A DNA stretch of 64,000 bases from Parapristionchus giblindavisi (GCA_943737045.1 CALSFV010000218.1:1382658-1446657), one strand, 5' to 3'; counted from the first letter of the stretch, positions 37,101 through 51,638 are shown. Notes: generated from the letters alone by a model not told the origin. Numbers and translations are program-made.

Positions 37101-39487
37101 ATCAGAGTGAAAGCTACTTTTGTACTTTAGGCATTGTGGAATCAACACAAGATTACAGTTTGACTTGAACTGAAGTGTAGATTATTCAGAATTTTTTGCT
37201 CTTTCACGTGGTATATGCTACGATAAGTTTAGATTAAATATTGGCGAGTCACGAATTCTTTAATGCTAAAAATGCATGGTTCAATGTTGTTAATTCGGCT
37301 GGAGCGGCCGTTGTTCAACATGGAACGTTGCAAAATACTCAGAATTTTTTGCTCTTTCGTTTGGTATATGACACGCTGGGTCTAGCAGAAACTTTTTCAT
37401 GTCAGGTATTCTTTTGGTCTTATCAGAGTGAAAGCTACTTTTGTACTTTAGGCATTGTGGAATCAACACAAGATTACAGTTTGACTTGAACTGAAGTGTA
37501 GATTATTCAGAATTTTTTGCTCTTTCACGTGGTATATGCTACGATAAGTTTAGATTAAATATTGGCGTGTCACGAATTCTTTAATGCTAAAAATGCATGG
37601 TTCAATGTTGTTAATTCGGCTGGAGCGGCCGTTGTTCAACATGGAACGTTGCAAAATACTCAGAATTTTTTTCTCTTTCGTTTGGTATATGACACGCTGG
37701 GTCTAGCAGAAACTTTTTCATGTCAGGTATTCTTTTGGTCTTATCAGAGTGAAAGCTACTTTTGTACTTTAGGCATTGTGGAATCAACACAAGATTACAG
37801 TTTGACTTGAACTGAAGTGTAGATTATTCAGAATTTTTTGCTCTTTCACGTGGTATATGCTACGATAAGTTTAGATTAAATATTGGCGTGTCACGAATTC
37901 TTTAATGCTAAAAATGCATGGTTCAATGTTGTTAATTCGGCTGGAGCGGCCGTTGTTCAACATGGAACGTTGCAAAATACTCAGAATTTTTTGCTCTTTC
38001 GTTTGGTATATGACACGCTGGGTCTAGCAGAAACTTTTTCATGTCAGGTATTCTTTTGGTCTTATCAGAGTGAAAGCTACTTTTGTACTTTAGGCATTGT
38101 GGAATCAACACAAGATTACAGTTTGACTTGAACTGAAGTGTAGATTATTCAGAATTTTTTGCTCTTTCACGTGGTATATGCTACGATAAGTTTAGATTAA
38201 ATATTGGCGAGTCACGAATTCTTTAATGCTAAAAATGTATGGTTCAATGTTGTTAATTCGGCTGGAGCGGCCGTTGTTCAACATGGAACGTTGCAAAATA
38301 CTCAGAATTTTTTGCTCTTTCGTTTGGTATATGACACGCTGGGTCTAGCAGAAACTTTTTCATGTCAGGTATTCTTTTGGTCTTATCAGAGTGAAAGCTA
38401 CTTTTGTACTTTAGGCATTGTGGAATCAACACAAGATTACAGTTTGACTTGAACTGAAGTGTAGATTATTCAGAATTTTTTGCTCTTTCACGTGGTATAT
38501 GCTACGATAAGTTTAGATTAAATATTGGCGTGTCACGAATTCTTTAATGCTAAAAATGCATGGTTCAATGTTGTTAATTCGGCTGGAGCGGCCGTTGTTC
38601 AACATGGAACGTTGCAAAATACTCAGAATTTTTTGCTCTTTCGTTTGGTATATGACACGCTGGGTCTAGCAGAAACTTTTTCATGTCAGGTATTCTTTTG
38701 GTCTTATCAGAGTGAAAGCTACTTTTGTACTTTAGGCATTGTGGAATCAACACAAGATTACAGTTTGACTTGAACTGAAGTGTAGATTATTCAGAATTTT
38801 TTGCTCTTTCACGTGGTATATGCTACGATAAGTTTATATTAAATATTGGCGTGTCACGAATTCTTTAATGCTAAAAATGCATGGTTCAATGTTGTTAATT
38901 CGGCTGGAGCGGCCGTTGTTCAACATGGAACGTTGCAAAATACTCAGAATTTTTTGCTCTTTCGTTTGGTATATGACACGCTGGGTCTAGCAGAAACTTT
39001 TTCATGTCAGGTATTCTTTTGGTCTTATCAGAGTGAAAGCTACTTTTGTACTTTAGGCATTGTGGAATCAACACAAGATTACAGTTTGACTTGAACTGAA
39101 GTGTAGATTATTCAGAATTTTTTGCTCTTTCACGTGGTATATGCTACGATAAGTTTAGATTAAATATTGGCGAGTCACGAATTCTTTAATGCTAAAAATG
39201 TATGGTTCAATGTTGTTAATTCGGCTGGAGCGGCCGTTGTTCAACATGGAACGTTGCAAAATACTCAGAATTTTTTGCTCTTTCGTTTGGTATATGACAC
39301 GCTGGGTCTAGCAGAAACTTTTTCATGTCAGGTATTCTTTTGGTCTTATCAGAGTGAAAGCTACTTTTGTACTTTAGGCATTGTGGAATCAACACAAGAT
39401 TACAGTTTGACTTGAACTGAAGTGTAGATTATTCAGAATTTTTTGCTCTTTCACGTGGTATATGCTACGATAAGTTTAGATTAAATA
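31142..39487 (+). repeat. Tandem duplication of a 13-monomer (4173-bp) SatA block
   Basis: Private variants recur exactly 4173 bp (13 x 321) apart. Examples are acgcaggg at 32558 and 36731, cagtatttttt near 32848 and 37021, aaatgtatgg near 34061 and 38234 (also 35024 and 39197), and agtttatatt near 34660 and 38833. The order of ggcgtgtc and ggcgagtc units also agrees over the block. Copy 1 is about 31142-35314 and copy 2 about 35315-39487. A few changes are specific to one copy, such as ttacgtttgg near 32540, ttttttctctttcg near 37670 and ttgacgtgtc at 39488. Within each copy a 963-bp subperiod (two ggcgtgtc units, one ggcgagtc unit) is also seen. Confidence 0.9.
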
Positions 39488-41681
39488 TTGACGTGTCACG
39501 AATTCTTTAATGCTAAAAATGCATGGTTCAATGTTGTTAATTCGGCTGGAGCGGCCGTTGTTCAACATGGAACGTTGCAAAATACTCAGAATTTTTTGCT
39601 CTTTCGTTTGGTATATGACACGCTGGGTCTAGCAGAAACTTTTTCATGTCAGGTATTCTTTTGGTCTTATCAGAGTGAAAGCTACTTTTGTACTTTAGGC
39701 ATTGTGGAATCAACACAAGATTACAGTTTGACTTGAACTGAAGTGTAGATTATTCAGAATTTTTTGCTCTTTCACGTGGTATATGCTACGATAAGTTTAT
39801 ATTAAATATTGGCGTGTCACGAATTCTTTAATGCTAAAAATGCATGGTTCAATGTTGTTAATTCGGCTGGAGCGGCCGTTGTTCAACATGGAACGTTGCA
39901 AAATACTCAGAATTTTTTGCTCTTTCGTTTGGTATATGACACGCTGGGTCTAGCAGAAACTTTTTCATGTCAGGTATTCTTTTGGTCTTATCAGAGTGAA
40001 AGCTACTTTTGTACTTTAGGCATTGTGGAATCAACACAAGATTACAGTTTGACTTGAACTGAAGTGTAGATTATTCAGAATTTTTTGCTCTTTCACGTGG
40101 TATATGCTACGATAAGTTTAGATTAAATATTGGCGTGACACGAATTCTTTAATGCTAAAAATGCATGGTTCAATGTTGTTAATTCGGCTGGAGCGGCCGT
40201 TGTTCAACATGGAACGTTGCAAAATACTCAGAATTTTTTGCTCTTTCGTTTGGTATATGACACGCTGGGTCTAGCAGAAACTTTTTCATGTCAGGTATTC
40301 TTTTGGTCTTATCAGAGTGAAAGCTACTTTTGTACTTTAGGCATTGTGGAATCAACACAAGATTACAGTTTGACTTGAACTGAAGTGTAGATTATTCAGA
40401 ATTTTTTGCTCTTTCACGTGGTATATGCTACGATAAGTTTAGATTAAATATTGGCGTGTCACGAATTCTTTAATGCTAAAAATGCATGGTTCAATGTTGT
40501 TAATTCGGCTGGAGCGGCCGTTGTTCAACATGGAACGTTGCAAAATACTCAGAATTTTTTGCTCTTTCGTTTGGTATATGACACGCTGGGTCTAGCAGAA
40601 ACTTTTTCATGTCAGGTATTCTTTTGGTCTTATCAGAGTGAAAGCTACTTTTGTACTTTAGGCATTGTGGAATCAACACAAGATTACAGTTTGACTTGAA
40701 CTGAAGTGTAGATTATTCAGAATTTTTTGCTCTTTCACGTGGTATATGCTACGATAAGTTTAGATTAAATATTGGCGTGACACGAATTCTTTAATGCTAA
40801 AAATGCATGGTGCAATGTTGTTAATTCGGCTGGAGCGGCCGTTGTTCAACATGGAACGTTGCAAAATACTCAGAATTTTTTGCTCTTTCGTTTGGTATAT
40901 GACACGCTGGCTCTAGCAGAAAATTTTTTCATGTCAGGTATTCTTTTGGTCTTATCAAAGTGAAAGCTACTTTTGTACTTTGGGCATTGTGGAATCAACA
41001 CAAGATTACAGTTTGACTTGAACTGAAGTGTAGATTATTCAGAATTTTTTGCTCTTTCACGTGGTATATGCTACGATAAGTTCAGATTAAATATTGGCGT
41101 GTCACGAATTCTTTAATGCTAAAAATGCATGGTTCAATGTTGTTAATTCGGCTGGAGCGGCCGTTGTTCAACATGGAACGTTGCAAAATACTCAGAATTT
41201 TTTGCTCTTTCGTTTGGTATATGACACGCTGGGTCTAGCAGAAACTTTTTCATGTCAGGTATTCTTTTGGTCTTATCAGAGTGAAAGCTACTTTTGTACT
41301 TTAGGCATTGTGGAATCAACACAAGATTACAGTTTGACTTGAACTGAAGTGTAGATTATTCAGAATTTTTTGCTCTTTCACGTGGTATATGCTACGATAA
41401 GTTCAGATTAAATATTGGCGTGTCACGAATTCTTTAATGCTAAAAATGCATATTTCAATGTTGTTAATTCGGCTGGAGCGGCCGTTGTTCAACATGGAAC
41501 GTTGCAAAATACTCAGAATTTTTTGCTCTTTCGTTTGGTATATGACACGCTGGGTCTAGCAGAAACTTTTTCATGTCAGGTATTCTTTTGGTCTTATCAG
41601 AGTGAAAGCTACTTTTGTACTTTAGGCATTGTGGAATCAACACAAGATTACAGTTTGACTTGAACTGAAGTGTAGATTATT

Positions 41682-42644
41682 CAGAATTTTTTGCTCTTTC
41701 ACGTGGTATATGCTACGATAAGTTTAGATTAAATATTGGCGTGACACGAATTCTTTAATGCTAAAAATGCATGGTTCAATGTTGTTATTTCGGCTGGAGC
41801 GGCCGTTGTTCAACATGGAACGTTGCAAAATACTCAGAATTTTTTGCTCTTTCGTTTGGTATATGACACGCTGGGTCTAGCTGAAACTTTTTCATGTCAG
41901 GTATTCTTTTGGTCTTATCAAAGTGAAAGCTACTTTTGTACTTTGGGCATTGTGGAATCAACACAAGATTACAGTTTGACATGAACTGAAGTGTAGATTA
42001 TTCAGAATTTTTTGCTCTTTCACGTGGTATATGCTACGATAAGTTTAGATTAAATATTGGCGTGTCACGAATTCTTTAATGCTAAAAATGCATGGTTCAA
42101 TGTTGTTAATTCGGCTGGAGCGGCCGTTGTTCAACATGGAACGTTGCAAAATACTCAGAATTTTTTGCTCTTTCGTTTGGTATATGACACGCTGGGTCTA
42201 GCAGAAAATTTTTCATGTCAGGTATTCTTTTGGTCTTATCAGAGTGAAAGCTACTTTTGTACTTTGGGCATTGTGGAATCAACACAAGATTACAGTTTGA
42301 CATGAACTGAAGTGTAGATTATTCAGAATTTTTTGCTCTTTCACGTGGTATATGCTACGATAAGTTTAGATTAAATATTGGCGTGTCACGAATTCTTTAA
42401 TGCTAAAAATGCATGGTTCAATGTTGTTAATTCGGCTGGAGCGGCCGTTGTTCAACATGGAACGTTGCAAAATACTCAGAATTTTTTGCTCTTTCGTTTG
42501 GTATATGACACGCTGGGTCTAGCAGAAAATTTTTCATGTCAGGTATTCTTTTGGTCTTATCAGAGTGAAAGCTACTTTTGTACTTTGGGCATTGTGGAAT
42601 CAACACAAGATTACAGTTTGTCATGAACTGAAGTGTAGATTATT
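41682..42644 (+). repeat. SatA trimer with private variants, copy 1 of a dispersed pair
   Basis: Three monomers carry 'ctagctgaaac' near 41880 and 'cagtttgtcatgaac' near 42615. The same three occur at 50676-51638, 8994 bp away (28 monomers plus six single-base insertions). They mark either the ends of a large duplicated block or a conversion tract. Confidence 0.85.
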
Positions 42645-44251
42645 CAGAATTTTTTGCTCTTTCACGTGGTATATGCTACGATAAGTTTAGATTAAATATT
42701 GGCGTGTCACGAATTCTTTAATGCTAAAAATGCATGGTTCAATGTTGTTAATTCGGCTGGAGCGGCCGTTGTTCAACATGGAACGTTGCAAAATACTCAG
42801 AATTTTTTGCTCTTTCGTTTGGTATATGACACGCTGGGTCTAGCAGAAACTTTTTCATGTCAGGTATTCTTTTGGTCTTATCAGAGTGAAAGCTACTTTT
42901 GTACTTTAGGCATTGTGGAATCAACACAAGATTACAGTTTGACTTGAACTGAAGTGTAGATTATTCAGAATTTTTTGCTCTTTCACGTGGTATATGCTAC
43001 GATAAGTTTATATTAAATATTGGCGTGTCACGAATTCTTTAATGCTAAAAATGCATGGTTCAATGTTGTTAATTCGGCTGGAGCGGCCGTTGTTCAACAT
43101 GGAACGTTGCAAAATACTCAGAATTTTTTGCTCTTTCGTTTGGTATATGACACGCTGGGTCTAGCAGAAACTTTTTCATGTCAGGTATTCTTTTGGTCTT
43201 ATCAGAGTGAAAGCTACTTTTGTACTTTAGGCATTGTGGAATCAACACAAGATTACAGTTTGACTTGAACTGAAGTGTAGATTATTCAGAATTTTTTGCT
43301 CTTTCACGTGGTATATGCTACGATAAGTTTAGATTAAATATTGGCGTGACACGAATTCTTTAATGCTAAAAATGCATGGTGCAATGTTGTTAATTCGGCT
43401 GGAGCGGCCGTTGTTCAACATGGAACGTTGCAAAATACTCAGAATTTTTTGCTCTTTCGTTTGGTATATGACACGCTGGCTCTAGCAGAAAATTTTTTCA
43501 TGTCAGGTATTCTTTTGGTCTTATCAAAGTGAAAGCTACTTTTGTACTTTGGGCATTGTGGAATCAACACAAGATTACAGTTTGACTTGAACTGAAGTGT
43601 AGATTATTCAGAATTTTTTGCTCTTTCACGTGGTATATGCTACGATAAGTTTAGATTAAATATTGGCGTGTCACGAATTCTTTAATGCTAAAAATGCATG
43701 GTTCAATGTTGTTAATTCGGCTGGAGCGGCCGTTGTTCAACATGGAACGTTGCAAAATACTCAGAATTTTTTGCTCTTTCGTTTGGTATATGACACGCTG
43801 GGTCTAGCAGAAACTTTTTCATGTCAGGTATTCTTTTGGTCTTATCAGAGTGAAAGCTACTTTTGTACTTTAGGCATTGTGGAATCAACACAAGATTACA
43901 GTTTGACTTGAACTGAAGTGTAGATTATTCAGAATTTTTTGCTCTTTCACGTGGTATATGCTACGATAAGTTTAGATTAAATATTGGCGTGACACGAATT
44001 CTTTAATGCTAAAAATGCATGGTTCAATGTTGTTAATTCGGCTGGAGCGGCCGTTGTTCAACATGGAACGTTGCAAAATACTCAGAATTTTTTGCTCTTT
44101 CGTTTGGTATATGACACGCTGGGTCTAGCAGAAAATTTTTTCATGTCAGGTATTCTTTTGGTCTTATCAAAGTGAAAGCTACTTTTGTACTTTGGGCATT
44201 GTGGAATCAACACAAGATTACAGTTTGACTTGAACTGAAGTGTAGATTATT

Positions 44252-47200
44252 CAGAATTTTTTGCTCTTTCACGTGGTATATGCTACGATAAGTTTAGATT
44301 AAATATTGGCGTGTCACGAATTCTTTAATGCTAAAAATGCATGGTTCAATGTTGTTAATTCGGCTGGAGCGGCCGTTGTTCAACATGGAACGTTGCAAAA
44401 TACTCAGAATTTTTTGCTCTTTCGTTTGGTATATGACACGCTGGGTCTAGCAGAAACTTTTTCATGTCAGGTATTCTTTTGGTCTTATCAGAGTGAAAGC
44501 TACTTTTGTACTTTAGGCATTGTGGAATCAACACAAGATTACAGTTTGACTTGAACTGAAGTGTAGATTATTCAGAATTTTTTGCTCTTTCACGTGGTAT
44601 ATGCTACGATAAGTTTAGATTAAATATTGGCGTGACACGAATTCTTTAATGCTAAAAATGCATGGTTCAATGTTGTTAATTCGGCTGGAGCGGCCGTTGT
44701 TCAACATGGAACGTTGCAAAATACTCAGAATTTTTTGCTCTTTCGTTTGGTATATGACACGCTGGGTCTAGCAGAAAATTTTTTCATGTCAGGTATTCTT
44801 TTGGTCTTATCAAAGTGAAAGCTACTTTTGTACTTTGGGCATTGTGGAATCAACACAAGATTACAGTTTGACATGAACTGAAGTGTAGATTATTCAGAAT
44901 TTTTTGCTCTTTCACGTGGTATATGCTACGATAAGTTTAGATTAAATATTGGCGTGACACGAATTCTTTAATGCTAAAAATGCATGGTTCAATGTTGTTA
45001 ATTCGGCTGGAGCGGCCGTTGTTCAACATGGAACGTTGCAAAATACTCAGAATTTTTTGCTCTTTCGTTTGGTATATGACACGCTGGGTCTAGCAGAAAC
45101 TTTTTCATGTCAGGTATTCTTTTGGTCTTATCAGAGTGAAAGCTACTTTTGTACTTTAGGCATTGTGGAATCAACACAAGATTACAGTTTGACTTGAACT
45201 GAAGTGTAGATTATTCAGAATTTTTTGCTCTTTCACGTGGTATATGCTACGATAAGTTTAGATTAAATATTGGCGAGTCACGAATTCTTTAATGCTAAAA
45301 ATGCATGGTTCAATGTTGTTAATTCGGCTGGAGCGGCCGTTGTTCAACATGGAACGTTGCAAAATACTCAGAATTTTTTGCTCTTTCGTTTGGTATATGA
45401 CACGCTGGGTCTAGCAGAAACTTTTTCATGTCAGGTATTCTTTTGGTCTTATCAGAGTGAAAGCTACTTTTGTACTTTAGGCATTGTGGAATCAACACAA
45501 GATTACAGTTTGACTTGAACTGAAGTGTAGATTATTCAGAATTTTTTGCTCTTTCACGTGGTATATGCTACGATAAGTTTAGATTAAATATTGGCGTGTC
45601 ACGAATTCTTTAATGCTAAAAATGCATGGTTCAATGTTGTTAATTCGGCTGGAGCGGCCGTTGTTCAACGTGGAACGTTGCGAAATACTCAGAATTTTTT
45701 GCTCTTTCGTTTGGTATATGACACGCTGGGTCTAGCAGAAACTTTTTCATGTCAGGTATTCTTTTGGTCTTATCAGAGTGAAAGCTACTTTTGTACTTTA
45801 GGCATTGTGGAATCAACACAAGATTACAGTTTGACTTGAACTGAAGTGTAGATTATTCAGAATTTTTTGCTCTTTCACGTGGTATATGCTACGATAAGTT
45901 TAGATTAAATATTGGCGTGTCACGAATTCTTTAATGCTAAAAATGCATGGTTCAATGTTGTTAATTCGGCTGGAGCGGCCGTTGTTCAACGTGGAACGTT
46001 GCGAAATACTCAGAATTTTTTGCTCTTTCGTTTGGTATATGACACGCTGGGTCTAGCAGAAACTTTTTCATGTCAGGTATTCTTTTGGTCTTATCAGAGT
46101 GAAAGCTACTTTTGTACTTTAGGCATTGTGGAATCAACACAAGATTACAGTTTGACTTGAACTGAAGTGTAGATTATTCAGAATTTTTTGCTCTTTCACG
46201 TGGTATATGCTACGATAAGTTTAGATTAAATATTGGCGTGACACGAATTCTTTAATGCTAAAAATGCATGGTGCAATGTTGTTAATTCGGCTGGAGCGGC
46301 CGTTGTTCAACATGGAACGTTGCAAAATACTCAGAATTTTTTGCTCTTTCGTTTGGTATATGACACGCTGGCTCTAGCAGAAAATTTTTTCATGTCAGGT
46401 ATTCTTTTGGTCTTATCAAAGTGAAAGCTACTTTTGTACTTTGGGCATTGTGGAATCAACACAAGATTACAGTTTGACTTGAACTGAAGTGTAGATTATT
46501 CAGAATTTTTTGCTCTTTCACGTGGTATATGCTACGATAAGTTTAGATTAAATATTGGCGTGTCACGAATTCTTTAATGCTAAAAATGCATGGTTCAATG
46601 TTGTTAATTCGGCTGGAGCGGCCGTTGTTCAACATGGAACGTTGCAAAATACTCAGAATTTTTTGCTCTTTCGTTTGGTATATGACACGCTGGGTCTAGC
46701 AGAAACTTTTTCATGTCAGGTATTCTTTTGGTCTTATCAGAGTGAAAGCTACTTTTGTACTTTAGGCATTGTGGAATCAACACAAGATTACAGTTTGACT
46801 TGAACTGAAGTGTAGATTATTCAGAATTTTTTGCTCTTTCACGTGGTATATGCTACGATAAGTTTAGATTAAATATTGGCGTGACACGAATTCTTTAATG
46901 CTAAAAATGCATGGTTCAATGTTGTTAATTCGGCTGGAGCGGCCGTTGTTCAACATGGAACGTTGCAAAATACTCAGAATTTTTTGCTCTTTCGTTTGGT
47001 ATATGACACGCTGGGTCTAGCAGAAAATTTTTTCATGTCAGGTATTCTTTTGGTCTTATCAAAGTGAAAGCTACTTTTGTACTTTGGGCATTGTGGAATC
47101 AACACAAGATTACAGTTTGACATGAACTGAAGTGTAGATTATTCAGAATTTTTTGCTCTTTCACGTGGTATATGCTACGATAAGTTTAGATTAAATATTG

Positions 47201-48427
47201 GCGTGACACGAATTCTTTAATGCTAAAAATGCATGGTTCAATGTTGTTAATTCGGCTGGAGCGGCCGTTGTTCAACATGGAACGTTGCAAAATACTCAGA
47301 ATTTTTTGCTCTTTCGTTTGGTATATGACACGCTGGGTCTAGCAGAAACTTTTTCATGTCAGGTATTCTTTTGGTCTTATCAGAGTGAAAGCTACTTTTG
47401 TACTTTAGGCATTGTGGAATCAACACAAGATTACAGTTTGACTTGAACTGAAGTGTAGATTATTCAGAATTTTTTGCTCTTTCACGTGGTATATGCTACG
47501 ATAAGTTTAGATTAAATATTGGCGAGTCACGAATTCTTTAATGCTAAAAATGCATGGTTCAATGTTGTTAATTCGGCTGGAGCGGCCGTTGTTCAACATG
47601 GAACGTTGCAAAATACTCAGAATTTTTTGCTCTTTCGTTTGGTATATGACACGCTGGGTCTAGCAGAAACTTTTTCATGTCAGGTATTCTTTTGGTCTTA
47701 TCAGAGTGAAAGCTACTTTTGTACTTTAGGCATTGTGGAATCAACACAAGATTACAGTTTGACTTGAACTGAAGTGTAGATTATTCAGAATTTTTTGCTC
47801 TTTCACGTGGTATATGCTACGATAAGTTTAGATTAAATATTGGCGTGTCACGAATTCTTTAATGCTAAAAATGCATGGTTCAATGTTGTTAATTCGGCTG
47901 GAGCGGCCGTTGTTCAACGTGGAACGTTGCGAAATACTCAGAATTTTTTGCTCTTTCGTTTGGTATATGACACGCTGGGTCTAGCAGAAACTTTTTCATG
48001 TCAGGTATTCTTTTGGTCTTATCAGAGTGAAAGCTACTTTTGTACTTTAGGCATTGTGGAATCAACACAAGATTACAGTTTGACTTGAACTGAAGTGTAG
48101 ATTATTCAGAATTTTTTGCTCTTTCACGTGGTATATGCTACGATAAGTTTAGATTAAATATTGGCGTGTCACGAATTCTTTAATGCTAAAAATGCATGGT
48201 TCAATGTTGTTAATTCGGCTGGAGCGGCCGTTGTTCAACGTGGAACGTTGCGAAATACTCAGAATTTTTTGCTCTTTCGTTTGGTATATGACACGCTGGG
48301 TCTAGCAGAAACTTTTTCATGTCAGGTATTCTTTTGGTCTTATCAGAGTGAAAGCTACTTTTGTACTTTAGGCATTGTGGAATCAACACAAGATTACAGT
48401 TTGACTTGAACTGAAGTGTAGATTATT
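44252..48427 (+). repeat. Duplicated SatA block with 2249-bp spacing
   Basis: The order 'standard; gtgacacg with seven-T tract; gtgacacg; ggcgagtc; caacgtgg with gcgaaat; caacgtgg with gcgaaat' is found at 44252-46178 and again at 46501-48427. One divergent unit (46179-46500; ggtgcaatg, ctggctctag) lies between them. The caacgtgg/gcgaaat subtype then continues at 48428-49711. Confidence 0.85.
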
Positions 48428-49711
48428 CAGAATTTTTTGCTCTTTCACGTGGTATATGCTACGATAAGTTTAGATTAAATATTGGCGTGTCACGAATTCT
48501 TTAATGCTAAAAATGCATGGTTCAATGTTGTTAATTCGGCTGGAGCGGCCGTTGTTCAACGTGGAACGTTGCGAAATACTCAGAATTTTTTGCTCTTTCG
48601 TTTGGTATATGACACGCTGGGTCTAGCAGAAACTTTTTCATGTCAGGTATTCTTTTGGTCTTATCAGAGTGAAAGCTACTTTTGTACTTTAGGCATTGTG
48701 GAATCAACACAAGATTACAGTTTGACTTGAACTGAAGTGTAGATTATTCAGAATTTTTTGCTCTTTCACGTGGTATATGCTACGATAAGTTCAGATTAAA
48801 TATTGGCGTGTCACGAATTCTTTAATGCTAAAAATGCATGGTTCAATGTTGTTAATTCGGCTGGAGCGGCCGTTGTTCAACGTGGAACGTTGCGAAATAC
48901 TCAGAATTTTTTGCTCTTTCGTTTGGTATATGACACGCTGGGTCTAGCAGAAACTTTTTCATGTCAGGTATTCTTTTGGTCTTATCAGAGTGAAAGCTAC
49001 TTTTGTACTTTAGGCATTGTGGAATCAACACAAGATTACAGTTTGACTTGAACTGAAGTGTAGATTATTCAGAATTTTTTGCTCTTTCACGTGGTATATG
49101 CTACGATAAGTTTAGATTAAATATTGGCGTGTCACGAATTCTTTAATGCTAAAAATGCATGGTTCAATGTTGTTAATTCGGCTGGAGCGGCCGTTGTTCA
49201 ACGTGGAACGTTGCGAAATACTCAGAATTTTTTGCTCTTTCGTTTGGTATATGACACGCTGGGTCTAGCAGAAACTTTTTCATGTCAGGTATTCTTTTGG
49301 TCTTATCAGAGTGAAAGCTACTTTTGTACTTTAGGCATTGTGGAATCAACACAAGATTACAGTTTGACTTGAACTGAAGTGTAGATTATTCAGAATTTTT
49401 TGCTCTTTCACGTGGTATATGCTACGATAAGTTTAGATTAAATATTGGCGTGTCACGAATTCTTTAATGCTAAAAATGCATGGTTCAATGTTGTTAATTC
49501 GGCTGGAGCGGCCGTTGTTCAACGTGGAACGTTGCGAAATACTCAGAATTTTTTGCTCTTTCGTTTGGTATATGACACGCTGGGTCTAGCAGAAACTTTT
49601 TCATGTCAGGTATTCTTTTGGTCTTATCAGAGTGAAAGCTACTTTTGTACTTTAGGCATTGTGGAATCAACACAAGATTACAGTTTGACTTGAACTGAAG
49701 TGTAGATTATT
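47786..49711 (+). repeat. Run of six SatA monomers of the caacgtgg/gcgaaat subtype
   Basis: Six consecutive monomers share two A-to-G changes (caacatgg to caacgtgg and gcaaaat to gcgaaat) seen elsewhere only in the two units at 45537-46178. The 'agttcagatt' variant near 48789 recurs near 49752, which again gives a 963-bp step. Confidence 0.85.
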
Positions 49712-50675
49712 CAGAATTTTTTGCTCTTTCACGTGGTATATGCTACGATAAGTTCAGATTAAATATTGGCGTGTCACGAATTCTTTAATGCTAAAAATGC
49801 ATGGTTCAATGTTGTTAATTCGGCTGGAGCGGCCGTTGTTCAACATGGAACGTTGCAAAATACTCAGAATTTTTTGCTCTTTCGTTTGGTATATGACACG
49901 CTGGGTCTAGCAGAAACTTTTTCATGTCAGGTATTCTTTTGGTCTTATCAGAGTGAAAGCTACTTTTGTACTTTGGGCATTGTGGAATCAACACAAGATT
50001 ACAGTTTGACTTGAACTGAAGTGTAGATTATTCAGAATTTTTTGCTCTTTCACGTGGTATATGCTACGATAAGTTCAGATTAAATATTGGCGTGTCACGA
50101 ATTCTTTAATGCTAAAAATGCATGGTTCAATGTTGTTATTTCGGCTGGAGCGGCCGTTGTTCAACATGGAACGTTGCAAAATACTCAGAATTTTTTGCTC
50201 TTTCGTTTGGTATATGACACGCTGGGTCTAGCAGAAACTTTTTCATGTCAGGTATTCTTTTGGTCTTATCAGAGTGAAAGCTACTTTTGTACTTTAGGCA
50301 TTGTGGAATCAACACAAGATTACAGTTTGACTTGAACTGAAGTGTAGATTATTCAGAATTTTTTGCTCTTTCACGTGGTATATGCTACGATAAGTTTAGA
50401 TTAAATATTGGCGTGACACGAATTCTTTAATGCTAAAAATGCATGGTTCAATGTTGTTATTTCGGCTGGAGCGGCCGTTGTTCAACATGGAACGTTGCAA
50501 AATACTCAGAATTTTTTGCTCTTTCGTTTGGTATATGACACGCTGGGTCTAGCAGAAAATTTTTTCATGTCAGGTATTCTTTTGGTCTTATCAAAGTGAA
50601 AGCTACTTTTGTACTTTGGGCATTGTGGAATCAACACAAGATTACAGTTTGACATGAACTGAAGTGTAGATTATT

Positions 50676-51638
50676 CAGAATTTTTTGCTCTTTCACGTGG
50701 TATATGCTACGATAAGTTTAGATTAAATATTGGCGTGACACGAATTCTTTAATGCTAAAAATGCATGGTTCAATGTTGTTAATTCGGCTGGAGCGGCCGT
50801 TGTTCAACATGGAACGTTGCAAAATACTCAGAATTTTTTGCTCTTTCGTTTGGTATATGACACGCTGGGTCTAGCTGAAACTTTTTCATGTCAGGTATTC
50901 TTTTGGTCTTATCAAAGTGAAAGCTACTTTTGTACTTTGGGCATTGTGGAATCAACACAAGATTACAGTTTGACATGAACTGAAGTGTAGATTATTCAGA
51001 ATTTTTTGCTCTTTCACGTGGTATATGCTACGATAAGTTTAGATTAAATATTGGCGTGTCACGAATTCTTTAATGCTAAAAATGCATGGTTCAATGTTGT
51101 TAATTCGGCTGGAGCGGCCGTTGTTCAACATGGAACGTTGCAAAATACTCAGAATTTTTTGCTCTTTCGTTTGGTATATGACACGCTGGGTCTAGCAGAA
51201 AATTTTTCATGTCAGGTATTCTTTTGGTCTTATCAGAGTGAAAGCTACTTTTGTACTTTGGGCATTGTGGAATCAACACAAGATTACAGTTTGACATGAA
51301 CTGAAGTGTAGATTATTCAGAATTTTTTGCTCTTTCACGTGGTATATGCTACGATAAGTTTAGATTAAATATTGGCGTGTCACGAATTCTTTAATGCTAA
51401 AAATGCATGGTTCAATGTTGTTAATTCGGCTGGAGCGGCCGTTGTTCAACATGGAACGTTGCAAAATACTCAGAATTTTTTGCTCTTTCGTTTGGTATAT
51501 GACACGCTGGGTCTAGCAGAAAATTTTTCATGTCAGGTATTCTTTTGGTCTTATCAGAGTGAAAGCTACTTTTGTACTTTGGGCATTGTGGAATCAACAC
51601 AAGATTACAGTTTGTCATGAACTGAAGTGTAGATTATT
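50676..51638 (+). repeat. SatA trimer with private variants, copy 2 of a dispersed pair
   Basis: It contains 'ctagctgaaac' near 50874 and 'cagtttgtcatgaac' near 51609, as in 41682-42644. It sits at the border between the mosaic middle of the array and the uniform right part that starts at 51639. Confidence 0.85.
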
